Shown one piece after another: positions 49,444-58,080 of a DNA stretch of 64,000 nucleotides. The notes beneath the pieces were generated by a model. That model had not been told where the DNA came from, ran no database searches, and saw only the letters and a program-made list of their open reading frames with translations. Source of the DNA: Streptomyces sp. AC555_RSS877. Lineage in GTDB: Bacteria > Actinomycetota > Actinomycetes > Streptomycetales > Streptomycetaceae. Within the stretch, counting starts at the first letter, position 1; each line of letters begins with the position of its first letter. The DNA is taken from positions 122,142 to 186,141 of the forward strand of contig NZ_JAGMUK010000182.1 in NCBI RefSeq assembly GCF_019049245.1, in the 5' to 3' direction. The translations under genes and the position numbers were made by a program.

Positions 49444-49821
49444 GTGAACGTCGCTCTGTGGGCTGTCGCGGCCCTGCTCGCTCTTGTCTTCCTGGGGGCC
49501 GGCGCTGCCAAGCTCGCCCAGCCCAAGGAGAAGCTCACCGCATCCCCCTCCATGGGCTGGGCCGAGGACTTCTCCCCGGCGATGATCAAGACAATCGGCC
49601 TCTTGGAGGTTCTCGCCGCACTCGGGCTGATTCTCCCCGCTGCGGTGGACATCGCTCCGGGCCTCGTTCCACTGGCCGCCTCCGGCCTGGCACTGACCAT
49701 GTTCGGCGCCGGCATCACACACAGCCGGCGCGGGGAGCTCCAGTCGGTCGTCGTGAACATCGTCCTTCTGGCCCTGACCGTCTTCGTGGCCTGGGGCCGC
49801 TTCGGCCCGCACGCCTTCTGA
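49444..49821 (+). CDS. DoxX-family membrane protein
   Basis: The 125-residue protein has four membrane helices: ALWAVAALLALVFLGAGAAK, MIKTIGLLEVLAALGLILPA, LVPLAASGLALTMFGAGITH and VVVNIVLLALTVFVAWGRFG, with the KLAQPKEKL loop usual in DoxX-like proteins. These proteins are linked to quinone/thiol redox or respiratory functions. The GTG at 49444 has AGAGGT upstream. It is the first gene of a unit with the pirin gene 29 bases downstream. Confidence 0.85.
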   Translation: MNVALWAVAALLALVFLGAGAAKLAQPKEKLTASPSMGWAEDFSPAMIKTIGLLEVLAALGLILPAAVDIAPGLVPLAASGLALTMFGAGITHSRRGELQSVVVNIVLLALTVFVAWGRFGPHAF

Positions 49822-49850
49822 CAGCAAGACAGAGAAAAGGGGAAGCCCAC

Positions 49851-50822
49851 ATGCCCGCGATCACCGTGGACGACGTGCTGGTCCTGCCGCGCCTGCCGGA
49901 GCTGGACCCGGCCGGCACCGCCTTCCGGCCTGTCCGCCGCCTGACGACCGCCCAGTACGGCGTCGAGGGCGAGGGCTTTCAGGTCCGCCGCGCCTTCGCC
50001 GGAGTGCTGCCGACCGAGCTCGACCCGTTCATCCACATGGACCACATCGGCGAGACCGAGACGGCACCGGGCGAGCCCATGGGCACCCCCTGGCATCCGC
50101 ACCGCGGCTTCGAGACCGTCACCTACCTCATCGACGGCGCCGTGGAACACCAGGACTCCAACGGCGGCGGCGGGGAGATCAGCGACGGCGACACCCAGTG
50201 GATGACCGCCGGATCCGGCATCCTGCACATCGAGCAGCCGCCGGAGCGGCTGGTCCAGAGCGGCGGGGTCCTCCACGGCGTGCAGTTGTGGGTCAACCTG
50301 CCCCGCGCCAAGAAGATGAGCCCGCCTCGCTACCAGGACATCAAGGGCAAGCACACCGGGCTGGTCACCACGCCGGACGGCGGTGCGCTCATCCGCGTGA
50401 TCGCCGGGAACATCGCCGGGTTCACCGGCCCCGGCGTCACCCACACCCCGATCACCGTCGCGCATCTCACGATCGAGCCCGGCGCCCAGGTCGACCTGCC
50501 GTGGGACCCGACTTACAGCGCACTGGTCTACGCGCTGGCGGGGCACGGCACGGTGGGCGTCGAATCCCGCTCCATCCAGGAGGGCCGGCTCGCCATCCTC
50601 GGCTCCGGTGACGCGCTGCGCCTGACGGCCGACCGCGCCCAGGAGTTCCGCTCTTCCAAGCTGGAGCTCTTCGTTCTGGGCGGCCTCCCGATCCGCGAAC
50701 CCGTATTCCACTACGGCCCGTTCGTGATGAACACACGCGAAGAAGTGCAGCAGGCCTTCGAGGACTACCAGGCGGGGCGCCTCGGCGTCATCCCCGCCCA
50801 ACGCCTCCCCCACACGTCCTGA
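49851..50822 (+). CDS. Pirin-family protein (first copy)
   Basis: The 323-residue bicupin protein has the pirin metal site MGTPWHPHRGFETVTYLIDG with the two His and the later His/Glu ligands near VEHQDSNG, followed by ISDGDTQWMTAGSGILHIEQ and VLHGVQLWVNLPRAKKM. The C-terminal cupin and FVLGGLPIREPVFHYGPFVM are complete. Bacterial pirins are quercetinase-like or redox-sensing regulators of central metabolism. AAAGGGGAA precedes the ATG. It is co-directional with doxX. Confidence 0.92.
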   Translation: MPAITVDDVLVLPRLPELDPAGTAFRPVRRLTTAQYGVEGEGFQVRRAFAGVLPTELDPFIHMDHIGETETAPGEPMGTPWHPHRGFETVTYLIDGAVEHQDSNGGGGEISDGDTQWMTAGSGILHIEQPPERLVQSGGVLHGVQLWVNLPRAKKMSPPRYQDIKGKHTGLVTTPDGGALIRVIAGNIAGFTGPGVTHTPITVAHLTIEPGAQVDLPWDPTYSALVYALAGHGTVGVESRSIQEGRLAILGSGDALRLTADRAQEFRSSKLELFVLGGLPIREPVFHYGPFVMNTREEVQQAFEDYQAGRLGVIPAQRLPHTS

Positions 50823-50959
50823 ACCTCCGTGCAAGGAAGCCCGACCCAACACAGGCCAAGTACGCACGGCCTACCAAGTCCTCCACGTCGACGGGGACGC
50901 CCGGTATCCATCTCCAGCTTCGGAACCAGTCCACGGCCAGCCTGAGGGAGCGCTGAGAT

Positions 50960-51856
50960 ATGCCCAAGCAGCGGCACGAGTTGGTCTTCGGAAGTTTCAT
51001 CACGCCGAGTGCCGATCACGTCGAACAGGTCGTGGCGCTCACCCGGCTCTCCGAGCGGGCCGGACTCGACATCGCCACGTTCCAGGACCACCCCTACCAA
51101 CCGCGGTTGCTCGACTCCTGGACACTGATCTCGTACCTCGCCGCGGCGACGAGCCGTATCAAGCTGGCACCCAACGTGATGAACCTGCCCATGCGCCAGC
51201 CCGTGGTGGTCGCCCGCAGTGCCGCGACGCTGGACCTGCTCAGCGGCGGACGCGTCGAACTGGCGCTGGGAGCGGGCGGGTTCTGGGATGCCATCGAAGC
51301 GATCGGCGGCCGTCGACTGACACCCGGCGAGTCCGTCGACGCCCTCGAAGAAGCCATCACGATCATCCGTGAGATCTGGGACACCGGGACGCGCGGCGCG
51401 GTGCGGATGGACGGCACCCACTACGGCCTCGCGGGCGCCAAGCGAGGCCCCGCTCCCGCCCACAACGTCGGCATCTGGGTCGGCGCCTACCGGCCGCGGA
51501 TCCTGAGAATGGTCGGCCGCATCGCCGACGGATGGCTGCCCAGCCTGCCCTACATCGAGGGCGGACTGACCGGGCTCGCCCAGGCCGGCCGTCACATCGA
51601 CGAGGGCGCCGAGGCCGCAGGGCGTGACCCCGCATCGGTGCGCCGACTACTCAACATCGGCGCCCCTTCCGCAGGCGGCAGCTCCCCAGCCCTCAGCGGA
51701 CCAGTCACCCAGTGGGCCGAACAACTCGCCGCGATCACCCTCGAACACGGCATCACCGGCTACATCCTGGCTGGCGACGATCCCACCGCCATCCAGCAGT
51801 TCGGCGAAGAAGTCGCGCCCCAAGTACGGGAACTGGTCGGAAGGGCCACAACCTGA
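50960..51856 (+). CDS. LLM-class flavin/F420-dependent oxidoreductase
   Basis: The 298-residue TIM-barrel protein is of the luciferase-like monooxygenase type: FGSFITPSADHVEQVVALTR, RAGLDIATFQDHPYQPRLLD, TSRIKLAPNVMNLPMRQPVV, LDLLSGGRVELALGAGGFWD and IWVGAYRPRILRMVGRIADG. These mark the F420/FMN-dependent group common in actinobacteria. The substrate is unknown. GGGAG lies before the ATG. It is 138 bases after the pirin gene and may be part of the same transcript. Confidence 0.9.
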   Translation: MPKQRHELVFGSFITPSADHVEQVVALTRLSERAGLDIATFQDHPYQPRLLDSWTLISYLAAATSRIKLAPNVMNLPMRQPVVVARSAATLDLLSGGRVELALGAGGFWDAIEAIGGRRLTPGESVDALEEAITIIREIWDTGTRGAVRMDGTHYGLAGAKRGPAPAHNVGIWVGAYRPRILRMVGRIADGWLPSLPYIEGGLTGLAQAGRHIDEGAEAAGRDPASVRRLLNIGAPSAGGSSPALSGPVTQWAEQLAAITLEHGITGYILAGDDPTAIQQFGEEVAPQVRELVGRATT

Positions 51857-51885
51857 CCGGCACGTCCCTGACACCGGATGGGAGA

Positions 51886-51960
51886 ACCGCCGCCCAGGTC
51901 CGCGACTATCGTCGGCAGGGCCGTGCCGACGATCGTCTGGTCTACGGCTCCTGCCTCGCC
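51886..51960 (-). pseudogene. Tiny fragment of an EmrB/QacA-type MFS efflux gene
   Basis: The minus strand encodes EAGAVDQTIVGTALPTIVAD followed by LGG, the diagnostic first-helix motif of 14-helix drug efflux pumps. Nothing else of such a pump is present. It overlaps the last codons of the DinB gene in another frame. A perfect 10-bp stem at 51908-51933 is contained in it. Confidence 0.55.
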
Positions 51961-52565
51961 GTGGCGGGATGGGAGATCCTCTGAGCCTTGATTGGTGCGG
52001 CCGACCTGGCGGCCTGCTCGATCTTCGCGCAGTAGGCTGCACGGGCTTCCTCGTCGATCTGCTGCTCGTTTTCGGCGCGCACCCCGGTTCGGCCGTCGAG
52101 ACCCTCGCGCAGGATATCGGCGTGCCCGGCATGCCGGATGGACTCGCCGAGGACATGGACCATGATGGCGAACAGGTTCGTGTTGGGATGGGGCTCCGGC
52201 CACCACGGCACGTGGCCGGGGGCGTCGAGGGGAAGCTCGTTGATCGTCGCGTCCGAGTGTTCCCACGTGCGCCGGTAGAACCCGATGATCTGATCGCGGG
52301 TCTCGTCCTCGGTCGCCCACAGATCGCTGCCGTTGTGGTCCTGCCACCGGGGCAGCGGTTCCGGGGAAGGGCGGTCGAAGACCTCGCCTAAGTATCTGGC
52401 CTCGACGGTGGCCACGTGTTTGACCAGGCCGAGGAGGTTGGTGCCGGTCGCTGTCAGAGGTCGGCGGGCGTCGTATTCGGACAAGCCGTCGAGTTTCCAG
52501 AGCAGCGCCTTGCGGTCCCGCCGCAGTCTCCCGTGCAGGTTGTCTTTCGCGAATGCATCGATCAT
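51942..52565 (-). CDS. DinB-like (DUF664) family protein
   Basis: The 207-residue four-helix-bundle protein shows ALLWKLDGLSEYDARRPLTA, LLGLVKHVATVEARYLGEVF with the first metal-binding His, and VHVLGESIRHAGHADILREG with the other two His ligands. These are the hallmarks of the actinobacterial DUF664 branch of the DinB/YfiT superfamily, some of which are mycothiol-dependent. The ATG at 52565 gives the usual length; an in-frame ATG at 52583 is an alternative. The C-terminal end may have been altered at the junction with the MFS fragment. Confidence 0.88.
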   Translation of the reverse strand: MIDAFAKDNLHGRLRRDRKALLWKLDGLSEYDARRPLTATGTNLLGLVKHVATVEARYLGEVFDRPSPEPLPRWQDHNGSDLWATEDETRDQIIGFYRRTWEHSDATINELPLDAPGHVPWWPEPHPNTNLFAIMVHVLGESIRHAGHADILREGLDGRTGVRAENEQQIDEEARAAYCAKIEQAARSAAPIKAQRISHPATARQEP

Positions 52566-52756
52566 GCGTCGTGAGCCTGCCATGGGCTGCTCGTGGTCTC
52601 AAGATCCCGTATGTGGTCCGCAACGGCTGGCAGATTCGCCGCCAGGGCGGATCACAGTGCCCTGACGGGCAGGTTTGGTCTCTCCCTGCGGCCTGGCTGG
52701 TTTGTGCGCGTGGCCGCGAACCATGCGGAGATCCGTAGGCGCCAGTGGACGACCAG

Positions 52757-53095
52757 TCAGCCCAGGTTCGCCTCCAGCCACCGCAGGACCTCAGGGGTCA
52801 CGGGGTCGGTGATGTCGGCGAACTCGTCATGCCTCTTCAGGAACTTGGCCACGTACGGGCAGGCAGGCACGATCCGCTTCCCGGAGGCGCGGGTGTCGGT
52901 GAGCGCCTGCCGCACCAGTTCCGCGGCCAGGCCTTGTCCGGCATAGGCGTCACCGACCTCCGTATGGAAGAACACGCGCTGCTCACCGCGATCGCGGTAC
53001 TCGGTCACGCCGGCGCGCTTGCCGTCGACCACGATCTCGTACCGATGGTGTGCGTCCACCCGCTCGACGACCGGGGCGGCAGAAGGCTGGGTCAT
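52757..53095 (-). CDS. GNAT-like N-acetyltransferase (YjdJ type)
   Basis: The 112-residue protein has the small-GNAT pattern: YEIVVDGKRAGVTEYRDRGE, RVFFHTEVGDAYAGQGLAAE, LVRQALTDTRASGKRIVPAC and PYVAKFLKRHDEF. This is the acetyl-CoA-binding core without an N-terminal extension, as in the YjdJ/COG2388 group. AGAAAGG lies before the ATG at 53095. It starts 23 bases after the second pirin gene on the same strand, so the two are probably co-transcribed. Confidence 0.88.
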   Translation of the reverse strand: MTQPSAAPVVERVDAHHRYEIVVDGKRAGVTEYRDRGEQRVFFHTEVGDAYAGQGLAAELVRQALTDTRASGKRIVPACPYVAKFLKRHDEFADITDPVTPEVLRWLEANLG

Positions 53096-53118
53096 GGGGG
53101 GTGCCTTTCTGAGAGAGG

Positions 53119-54108
53119 TCAGCGGCGCGGAGGGTTGCGGCGCGGCCTGATGGTGGCGTTGGGCAGGGCGGGCGCGGGAAGCCGGCCTCCGTGAAATCCT
53201 TCTGTCGTGCCGAAGCGGTCGGAGGATGCCTCCCAGTCCTCGCGGGCCTTGACGATGTCCTCGTGGGTGCGGCCGATGAAGTTCCACCACATGACGATCT
53301 CCTCGTCGAACGGGGTGCCGCCGAGCAGAATCACCCGCGCCGGACTGTCCGACTCGTTCGTCAGCGTCAACGCGTCGGCACCTGGCGGGACATAGCCGAG
53401 CTCCGCCCGGTGCAGCAGAGTGTCGGCCACACGGACGTCCCCGGTGTCCACGAGAACGCCGTGCTCGAAGTCGGTGTCCACGGAGAGGGTGAGCGTCATA
53501 CCCGGTTCGAGGGTGATCTCGGCGCCGAGCAGCGGTGTGAACGTCCGCACCGGAGAGACGTCACCGGCGAGCGAGCCGAGGAAGACCCTGATCTCGGCCC
53601 CCTTCATTCTCACGGGCTTGGGCACATGGTGCTGGAAGTCCCGTTCGGCGTTCCGCTGCTCGTCCGGCAGCGCCACCCACAGCTGGACTCCGTGGACGAC
53701 GGTCGTGCGCGGGGTGGAGAGCTCCGAGTGGGCGATGCCGTACCCGCCCGTCATGAGGTTGATTTCCCCGGGTCGCACCAAGGCGTGCGTGCCGAGCGTG
53801 TCGCGGTGCTCGACCTCTCCGCTGAACAGCCAGGTCACCGTCTGAAGGCCGGTGTGCGGGTGCGGGGGCAGCGCCATGCCGCCCCTGTCGGTGACCTCGT
53901 CGGGACCATAGTGGTCGGCGAAGCACCAGGCGCCGATCAGCGGCCGGTCCCGCTGCGGCAGCGTCCGCCGCACCGTCATCGAGCGCGGACCGCCCAGAGG
54001 CACGTCCCGCGCGGGGAGCACGTCGACCCGTGGCACACCGGTCGGACGTACGTCGTCGCCCGACACCCCACATCTCAGCACTGCCGGCTCGGCTTCGACA
54101 TTGCTCAC
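53119..54108 (-). CDS. Pirin-family protein (second copy)
   Basis: The 329-residue bicupin protein has the metal site MALPPHPHTGLQTVTWLFSG and EVEHRDTLGT, then ALVRPGEINLMTGGYGIAHS and VVHGVQLWVALPDEQRNAER, and ends in FIGRTHEDIVKAREDWEASS. It is clearly diverged from the pirin at 49851, so the two belong to different subgroups. The GTG at 54108 has GGGAGG eight bases upstream. It is divergent from the AhpD-like gene across a palindrome. Confidence 0.9.
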   Translation of the reverse strand: MSNVEAEPAVLRCGVSGDDVRPTGVPRVDVLPARDVPLGGPRSMTVRRTLPQRDRPLIGAWCFADHYGPDEVTDRGGMALPPHPHTGLQTVTWLFSGEVEHRDTLGTHALVRPGEINLMTGGYGIAHSELSTPRTTVVHGVQLWVALPDEQRNAERDFQHHVPKPVRMKGAEIRVFLGSLAGDVSPVRTFTPLLGAEITLEPGMTLTLSVDTDFEHGVLVDTGDVRVADTLLHRAELGYVPPGADALTLTNESDSPARVILLGGTPFDEEIVMWWNFIGRTHEDIVKAREDWEASSDRFGTTEGFHGGRLPAPALPNATIRPRRNPPRR

Positions 54109-54134
54109 CGGAGCCACCTCCCATGGAGTCTAGT

Positions 54135-54156
54135 TAGTTGCTGCATCAACTATAAT
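54135..54156. promoter_or_regulatory. Palindromic operator overlapping a TATAAT box
   Basis: TAGTTGCTGCATCAACTA at 54135-54152 is an 18-bp palindrome with one mismatched pair. TATAAT at 54151-54156 is a good -10 box for the AhpD-like gene, and TATAGT on the opposite strand would serve the pirin gene. A repressor here would shut both. The -35 boxes are weak. Confidence 0.6.
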
Positions 54157-54205
54157 GTCATGATCATAGAGTGAGGGCCACAGCAGCAGACAACGAGCGG
54201 GAGAC

Positions 54206-54664
54206 ATGCGGATCTTCATCGACAAACAGAGCCCCAAGGCCTTCCACGCCCTGGTGCAGACATCGGAAGCGGTACGCGCCGTTGCCGCCGAGGCGGGGCT
54301 CGACCGCACCGTCGTGGAGCTGATCAACCTCCGCGTATCGCAGATCAACGGCTGCGCCTTCTGCCTCGACACCCACACCAAGGCGGCCGTACGCGCGGGT
54401 GAGTCGGCGCAGCGGCTGGGAGTGCTGGCCGCCTGGCGGGACGCCGAGGTGTTCTCCCCCACGGAGCGCGCGGCCCTCGCACTGGCCGAGGCCACGAACG
54501 ACCCCACCGATGCCGTGGCACAGGAATCCGCCTACGAGGCCGCTCGACACGTGCTGACCGATGACCAGATCTCCGCTGCCATCTGGGTGGCGATCACCAT
54601 CAGCGCCTTCAACCGGGTCTCGATCATGAGCAAGCATCCGGTACGGGCGAATCGGAGTACGTGA
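54206..54664 (+). CDS. Carboxymuconolactone decarboxylase / AhpD-like protein
   Basis: The 152-residue all-helical protein has the AhpD-type redox motif INGCAFCLDTHTKAAVRAGE (CxxC plus downstream His) and the helical continuation QRLGVLAAWRDAEVFSPTER. The family includes alkylhydroperoxidases and decarboxylases; the CxxC-H arrangement points to peroxidase activity. GGGAG precedes the ATG at 54206. Its partner across the palindrome is the second pirin gene. Confidence 0.9.
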   Translation: MRIFIDKQSPKAFHALVQTSEAVRAVAAEAGLDRTVVELINLRVSQINGCAFCLDTHTKAAVRAGESAQRLGVLAAWRDAEVFSPTERAALALAEATNDPTDAVAQESAYEAARHVLTDDQISAAIWVAITISAFNRVSIMSKHPVRANRST

Positions 54665-54692
54665 GACTTTCACGAGCGAGAAGGGCAGTACC

Positions 54693-54728
54693 GTCTCCGC
54701 CGTGTCCGCCGTGTCCGCCGTGTCCGCC
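54693..54728. repeat. Four tandem copies of a 9-bp unit
   Basis: GTGTCCGCC is repeated perfectly three times (54702-54728), preceded by one copy with a single change (GTCTCCGCC). It starts 28 bases after the AhpD-like stop codon. Confidence 0.85.
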
Positions 54729-55552
54729 GGTCCCTCCGGCGCACGCGGACCGGTCCAGGCGAACCCGAGCCCTCCCTGAACCTACCCAGCACCACCTCCC
54801 TGCCGGCCTCCTGGGACGCGGCCCTCGCCTACCGCGCTACGGCGCCGGTCATCGAAGAGCGTCGGAGCCTGGTGCCGCGAGGTGCCGCACCCCGTCCACA
54901 CCCTCACCCGCGGGACGGGGGCGCCGTCGTGGCCCGGAGGACGAACTTGGTGGCCAGGCGGATGCCGTCGGTGGGAAGGGTTGGGGCGCGATGAGGGACA
55001 TCAAGGTTCGGGTGGTGCCCGCTCAGGTCGTCAGGTACGGACAGCCGGACAGCCCGAGCGCTCGGGCGGCGTCGAGGGCCGCCGAGGGCGATCAGGTCCG
55101 CGCACTCTGAGGTGCTCCTGGTCGCCGAGCGGAGTGGCTGCCGAGAATTCTCGAAACTTCATAAAGCTCTGTAGGTGGATTGACAGAGACACTTCAAAGG
55201 GGCCAGCGTGTCGCTGTCATGAGCTCGACAATTGCGGAAGCGGAGTACTCGGCAGGGGCGGAGCGACATCAACGCGACGGGGCGAACTCCTCGTCAACGC
55301 CCGCAAGCCGGCCGTGAAGAAGGACGGCAAGAACAGGGACCATTTGCCTACCGTGCAAGCCGCGGCCACGGTGCTCCACGTGGTCCCGATCAGCTCGTCT
55401 TCCTGTTCTCCCAGCGGTACTTCGTGCGCAGCGTCGCGACCTCGGGGATGAAGGGGTGAGCCGGTCCCTCAAAGGAATTTCGCACAGCAGACGCTTTACG
55501 TCCCGAGCTGTGACGGACCGGGACGGACAACCTCCGACGAAGGGAACCCGCA
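54729..55552. other. Long intergenic region upstream of the galactanase
   Basis: About 820 bases with no convincing gene on either strand. TCGAAACTTC at 55151-55160 recalls the CGAAAC/GTTTCG-type operators of Streptomyces plant-polysaccharide genes, and TTGACA is present at 55180-55185, but neither is proved to belong to the galactanase promoter. Confidence 0.4.
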
Positions 55553-56599
55553 ATGACCGACAACGAACGAACCGAGCCTCAAAGCTTACGGCGACGCAGC
55601 GTGCTGCTCGGCGCGGCCGCCGGCGCCGGTGCGCTCGCCCTGGGCGCGGGCCCGCTGGCCACTCCGGCGGAAGCGGCGAGCTTCGTCAAGGGCGCGGATG
55701 TCAGCTGGCTGCCGCAGATGGAGGCGACCGGCTACTACTGGAACAACAGCGCCGGCGTGCGGCAGGACCTGTTCACCATCCTCAAGGAGTACGGCATCAC
55801 CGCGATCGGGCTGCGGACCTGGGTCAACCCGTCCAGCGATCCGGCCAACGGGCACTGCAGCATCGAGGAGACCGCACAGCTCGCCAAGCGGGCCAAGGAC
55901 GCCGGCATGCAGGTCCTCATCGGCTTCCACTTCGGCGACACCTGGAACTCGGTCGGCGTGCAGAACCCGCCGGCGGCCTGGGCCGCCATGAACTACAGCG
56001 AGATGCTCGACGCCATGTACGACTACGTGTACCACTCGTGCAACATCATCAAGTACTACGGAGTGACGCCGGCCTGGGTGAAGATCGGCAACGAGACCAA
56101 CTCCGGCATCTGCAAGCCGATCGGCAGCGTCACGCGCCCGGCTCAGATGACGGGCCTGCTGAACGCCGCGTACAACATGTCCAAGCACGTCTTCCCGAAC
56201 ACCCCGGTGATGGTGCACCTGGCCCAGCCGCAGAACCTGGCCGGCGTCCAGAACTTCCTCAACGCCTACCGGGACAACGGCGGGAAGTGGGACATCACCG
56301 GCCTGTCCTCCTACGCACAGGGCGGCAACGTGCCCACCGTGCTGGCCAACATGCAGACCATCCAGTCCAGTTACGGCAAGCCGATCATGCAGGTGGAGTA
56401 CGGCGGGCCGGTGGGCAAGCCCACCCAGGTACGCGATTCCCTGAAGGCGTTCATCACCGGTCTGAAGGGCTTCGGCGGTCTGGGCACCTTCTTCTGGGAG
56501 CCCGAGGGTTACCCGTCGTTCAACGCCTACAACAGCTCGGCCTGGGACGAGAGCACCCGGCGGCCCACCGCGGCCATGGACGGCTTCCTCGGCGTGTGA
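55553..56599 (+). CDS. Secreted GH53 endo-beta-1,4-galactanase
   Basis: The enzyme cleaves beta-1,4-galactan side chains of pectin. The 348-residue protein has a Tat signal peptide (RRRSVLLGAAAGAGALALG, cleavage near AEA-A at 41-42) and a GH53 TIM barrel starting KGADVSWLPQMEATG. Glu181 in KIGNETNSG is the probable acid/base and Glu282 in QVEYGG the nucleophile; IGFHFGDTWNS and FFWEPEGYPS are further family blocks. GAAGGGAA precedes the ATG. A secreted beta-helix protein follows 70 bases downstream. Confidence 0.92.
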   Translation: MTDNERTEPQSLRRRSVLLGAAAGAGALALGAGPLATPAEAASFVKGADVSWLPQMEATGYYWNNSAGVRQDLFTILKEYGITAIGLRTWVNPSSDPANGHCSIEETAQLAKRAKDAGMQVLIGFHFGDTWNSVGVQNPPAAWAAMNYSEMLDAMYDYVYHSCNIIKYYGVTPAWVKIGNETNSGICKPIGSVTRPAQMTGLLNAAYNMSKHVFPNTPVMVHLAQPQNLAGVQNFLNAYRDNGGKWDITGLSSYAQGGNVPTVLANMQTIQSSYGKPIMQVEYGGPVGKPTQVRDSLKAFITGLKGFGGLGTFFWEPEGYPSFNAYNSSAWDESTRRPTAAMDGFLGV

Positions 56600-56669
56600 G
56601 CATGGCCGCGGGCGCGGCACCGACACGCCCGCGCCCCTTCCGGGCGAGCAACGAAATCTGGAGCGAGTG

Positions 56670-58010
56670 ATGAGACCTGTCAGGATCGTCGGACGTGCCC
56701 TGCTGATGTCCGCGGTCGCGGTGACCCCCTTCACCGTCCCCGCCGGTTCGACGGCCGCGGGCAACGCGGCGGCCGCGAACGTCTACTACATCGCCCCCAA
56801 CGGCAGCGACAGCGCCGCGGGGACACAGGCTGCCCCCTGGGCGACGATCGCCCATGCACAAGCCGTCGCCCAGCCGGGCGACACGGTGTACTTACGGGGC
56901 GGCACCTACGGCTACACCCACGGGATCAACAGCTGCAAGAGCCAGACCGACGGAGTCGACGCCATCACCCTGAACAAGAGCGGAAGTTCGGGCAATCCGA
57001 TCCGCTACTCGGCCTACCCCGGGGAGAAGCCCGTCTTCAACTTCTCGGGCATGAAGGACGACTGCCGCATCAAGGGCTTCGACGTCACCGGCAGCTGGAT
57101 CCACCTCAAGGGGCTGGAAGTCACCGGGGTGCCGCAGAACAACAAACTCAACCACGAGTCGTGGGGAATCTGGATCTCGGGGAGCAACAACACCTTCGAG
57201 CAGATCAACACCCACCACCACATGGGACCCGGCCTGTTCATCCAGAACGGCGGCAACAACCTCGTCCTCAACACGGACTCGCACGACAACTACGACCTGA
57301 ACTCCTCCAACGGGGCCGGGGAGAACGCCGACGGCTTCGGCGCGCACATCTCGGCGGGCAATCCCGGGAACGTGTTCCAGGGCTGCCGCGGATGGTGGAA
57401 CGCCGACGACGGCTTCGACCTCATCAGCGCCTACTCGTCCGTGACCATCGAGAACTCCTGGGCGTGGCGGAACGGGTACACGCCCGGATCGACCACCGCG
57501 GCAGGCAACGGAACCGGCTTCAAGGCGGGCGGCTACGGCGGTGACTACGACGCTGGCGCCGTGAAGCACACCGTCCGCACGTCGGTGGCCTTCCTCAACA
57601 GGGCGTCGGGGTTCTACGCCAACCACCACCCGGTCGCCAACGACTACTTCAACAACACCAGTTACGGAAACCGCCCGGACTTCAACATGCTGGGAGTCGA
57701 CTCGAGCGGCGCCGCCGTCGGTCGGGGGAACCTGCGCAACAACCTCGCCTACACCGGCACCCTGACGTCCAACATGACCGGCACGAGTGCCGCGAACAAC
57801 TCCTGGAACCTGAGCCTCACCCTGTCGGACGCGCAGTTCCAGAGCGTGACGACGTCCGGCTGGGACGCGGCCCGGCAGGCCGACGGCAGTCTGCCGGTGC
57901 TGCCCAACCTCCGCCTCGCGGCGAACAGCGCCCTGATCGACAAGGGTGTCGACGTCGGCCTTCCGTACAAGGGACAGGCCCCGGATCTCGGCGCCTTCGA
58001 AGCCAACTGA
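56670..58010 (+). CDS. Secreted right-handed beta-helix protein, pectate-lyase-like
   Basis: The 446-residue protein has a Sec-type signal peptide (ALLMSAVAVTPFTVPAGSTA) and the opening VYYIAPNGSDSAAGTQAAPW, TIAHAQAVAQPGDTVYLRGG, which is standard for DUF1565/PL9-type parallel beta-helices. Repeating rungs such as GIWISGSNNTFEQ, GPGLFIQNGGNNLVLNTDSH and NADDGFDLISAY follow, and the C-terminal end has the ALIDKGVDVGLPYKGQAPDL motif. Pectate/exopolygalacturonate lyase activity is plausible given the galactanase next to it, though I cannot verify the catalytic Lys. Start ATG 56670 or GTG 56667, with GGAG upstream. Confidence 0.85.
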   Translation: MRPVRIVGRALLMSAVAVTPFTVPAGSTAAGNAAAANVYYIAPNGSDSAAGTQAAPWATIAHAQAVAQPGDTVYLRGGTYGYTHGINSCKSQTDGVDAITLNKSGSSGNPIRYSAYPGEKPVFNFSGMKDDCRIKGFDVTGSWIHLKGLEVTGVPQNNKLNHESWGIWISGSNNTFEQINTHHHMGPGLFIQNGGNNLVLNTDSHDNYDLNSSNGAGENADGFGAHISAGNPGNVFQGCRGWWNADDGFDLISAYSSVTIENSWAWRNGYTPGSTTAAGNGTGFKAGGYGGDYDAGAVKHTVRTSVAFLNRASGFYANHHPVANDYFNNTSYGNRPDFNMLGVDSSGAAVGRGNLRNNLAYTGTLTSNMTGTSAANNSWNLSLTLSDAQFQSVTTSGWDAARQADGSLPVLPNLRLAANSALIDKGVDVGLPYKGQAPDLGAFEAN

Positions 58011-58080
58011 TACCCGGCACCGGAACCGCGGATCTGTCGCAACGCCGGCACCCGGGATGCTCCGGGCGAGTTGAGCGGTG

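Noticed and set aside
51908-51933. Perfect 10-bp stem with 6-base loop as a terminator between convergent genes
   Set aside because: The position suits a terminator, but the palindrome is entirely explained by the coding sequence of the MFS first-helix motif (TIVGTALPTIV), so I list it as part of that relic. It might still act as a terminator.
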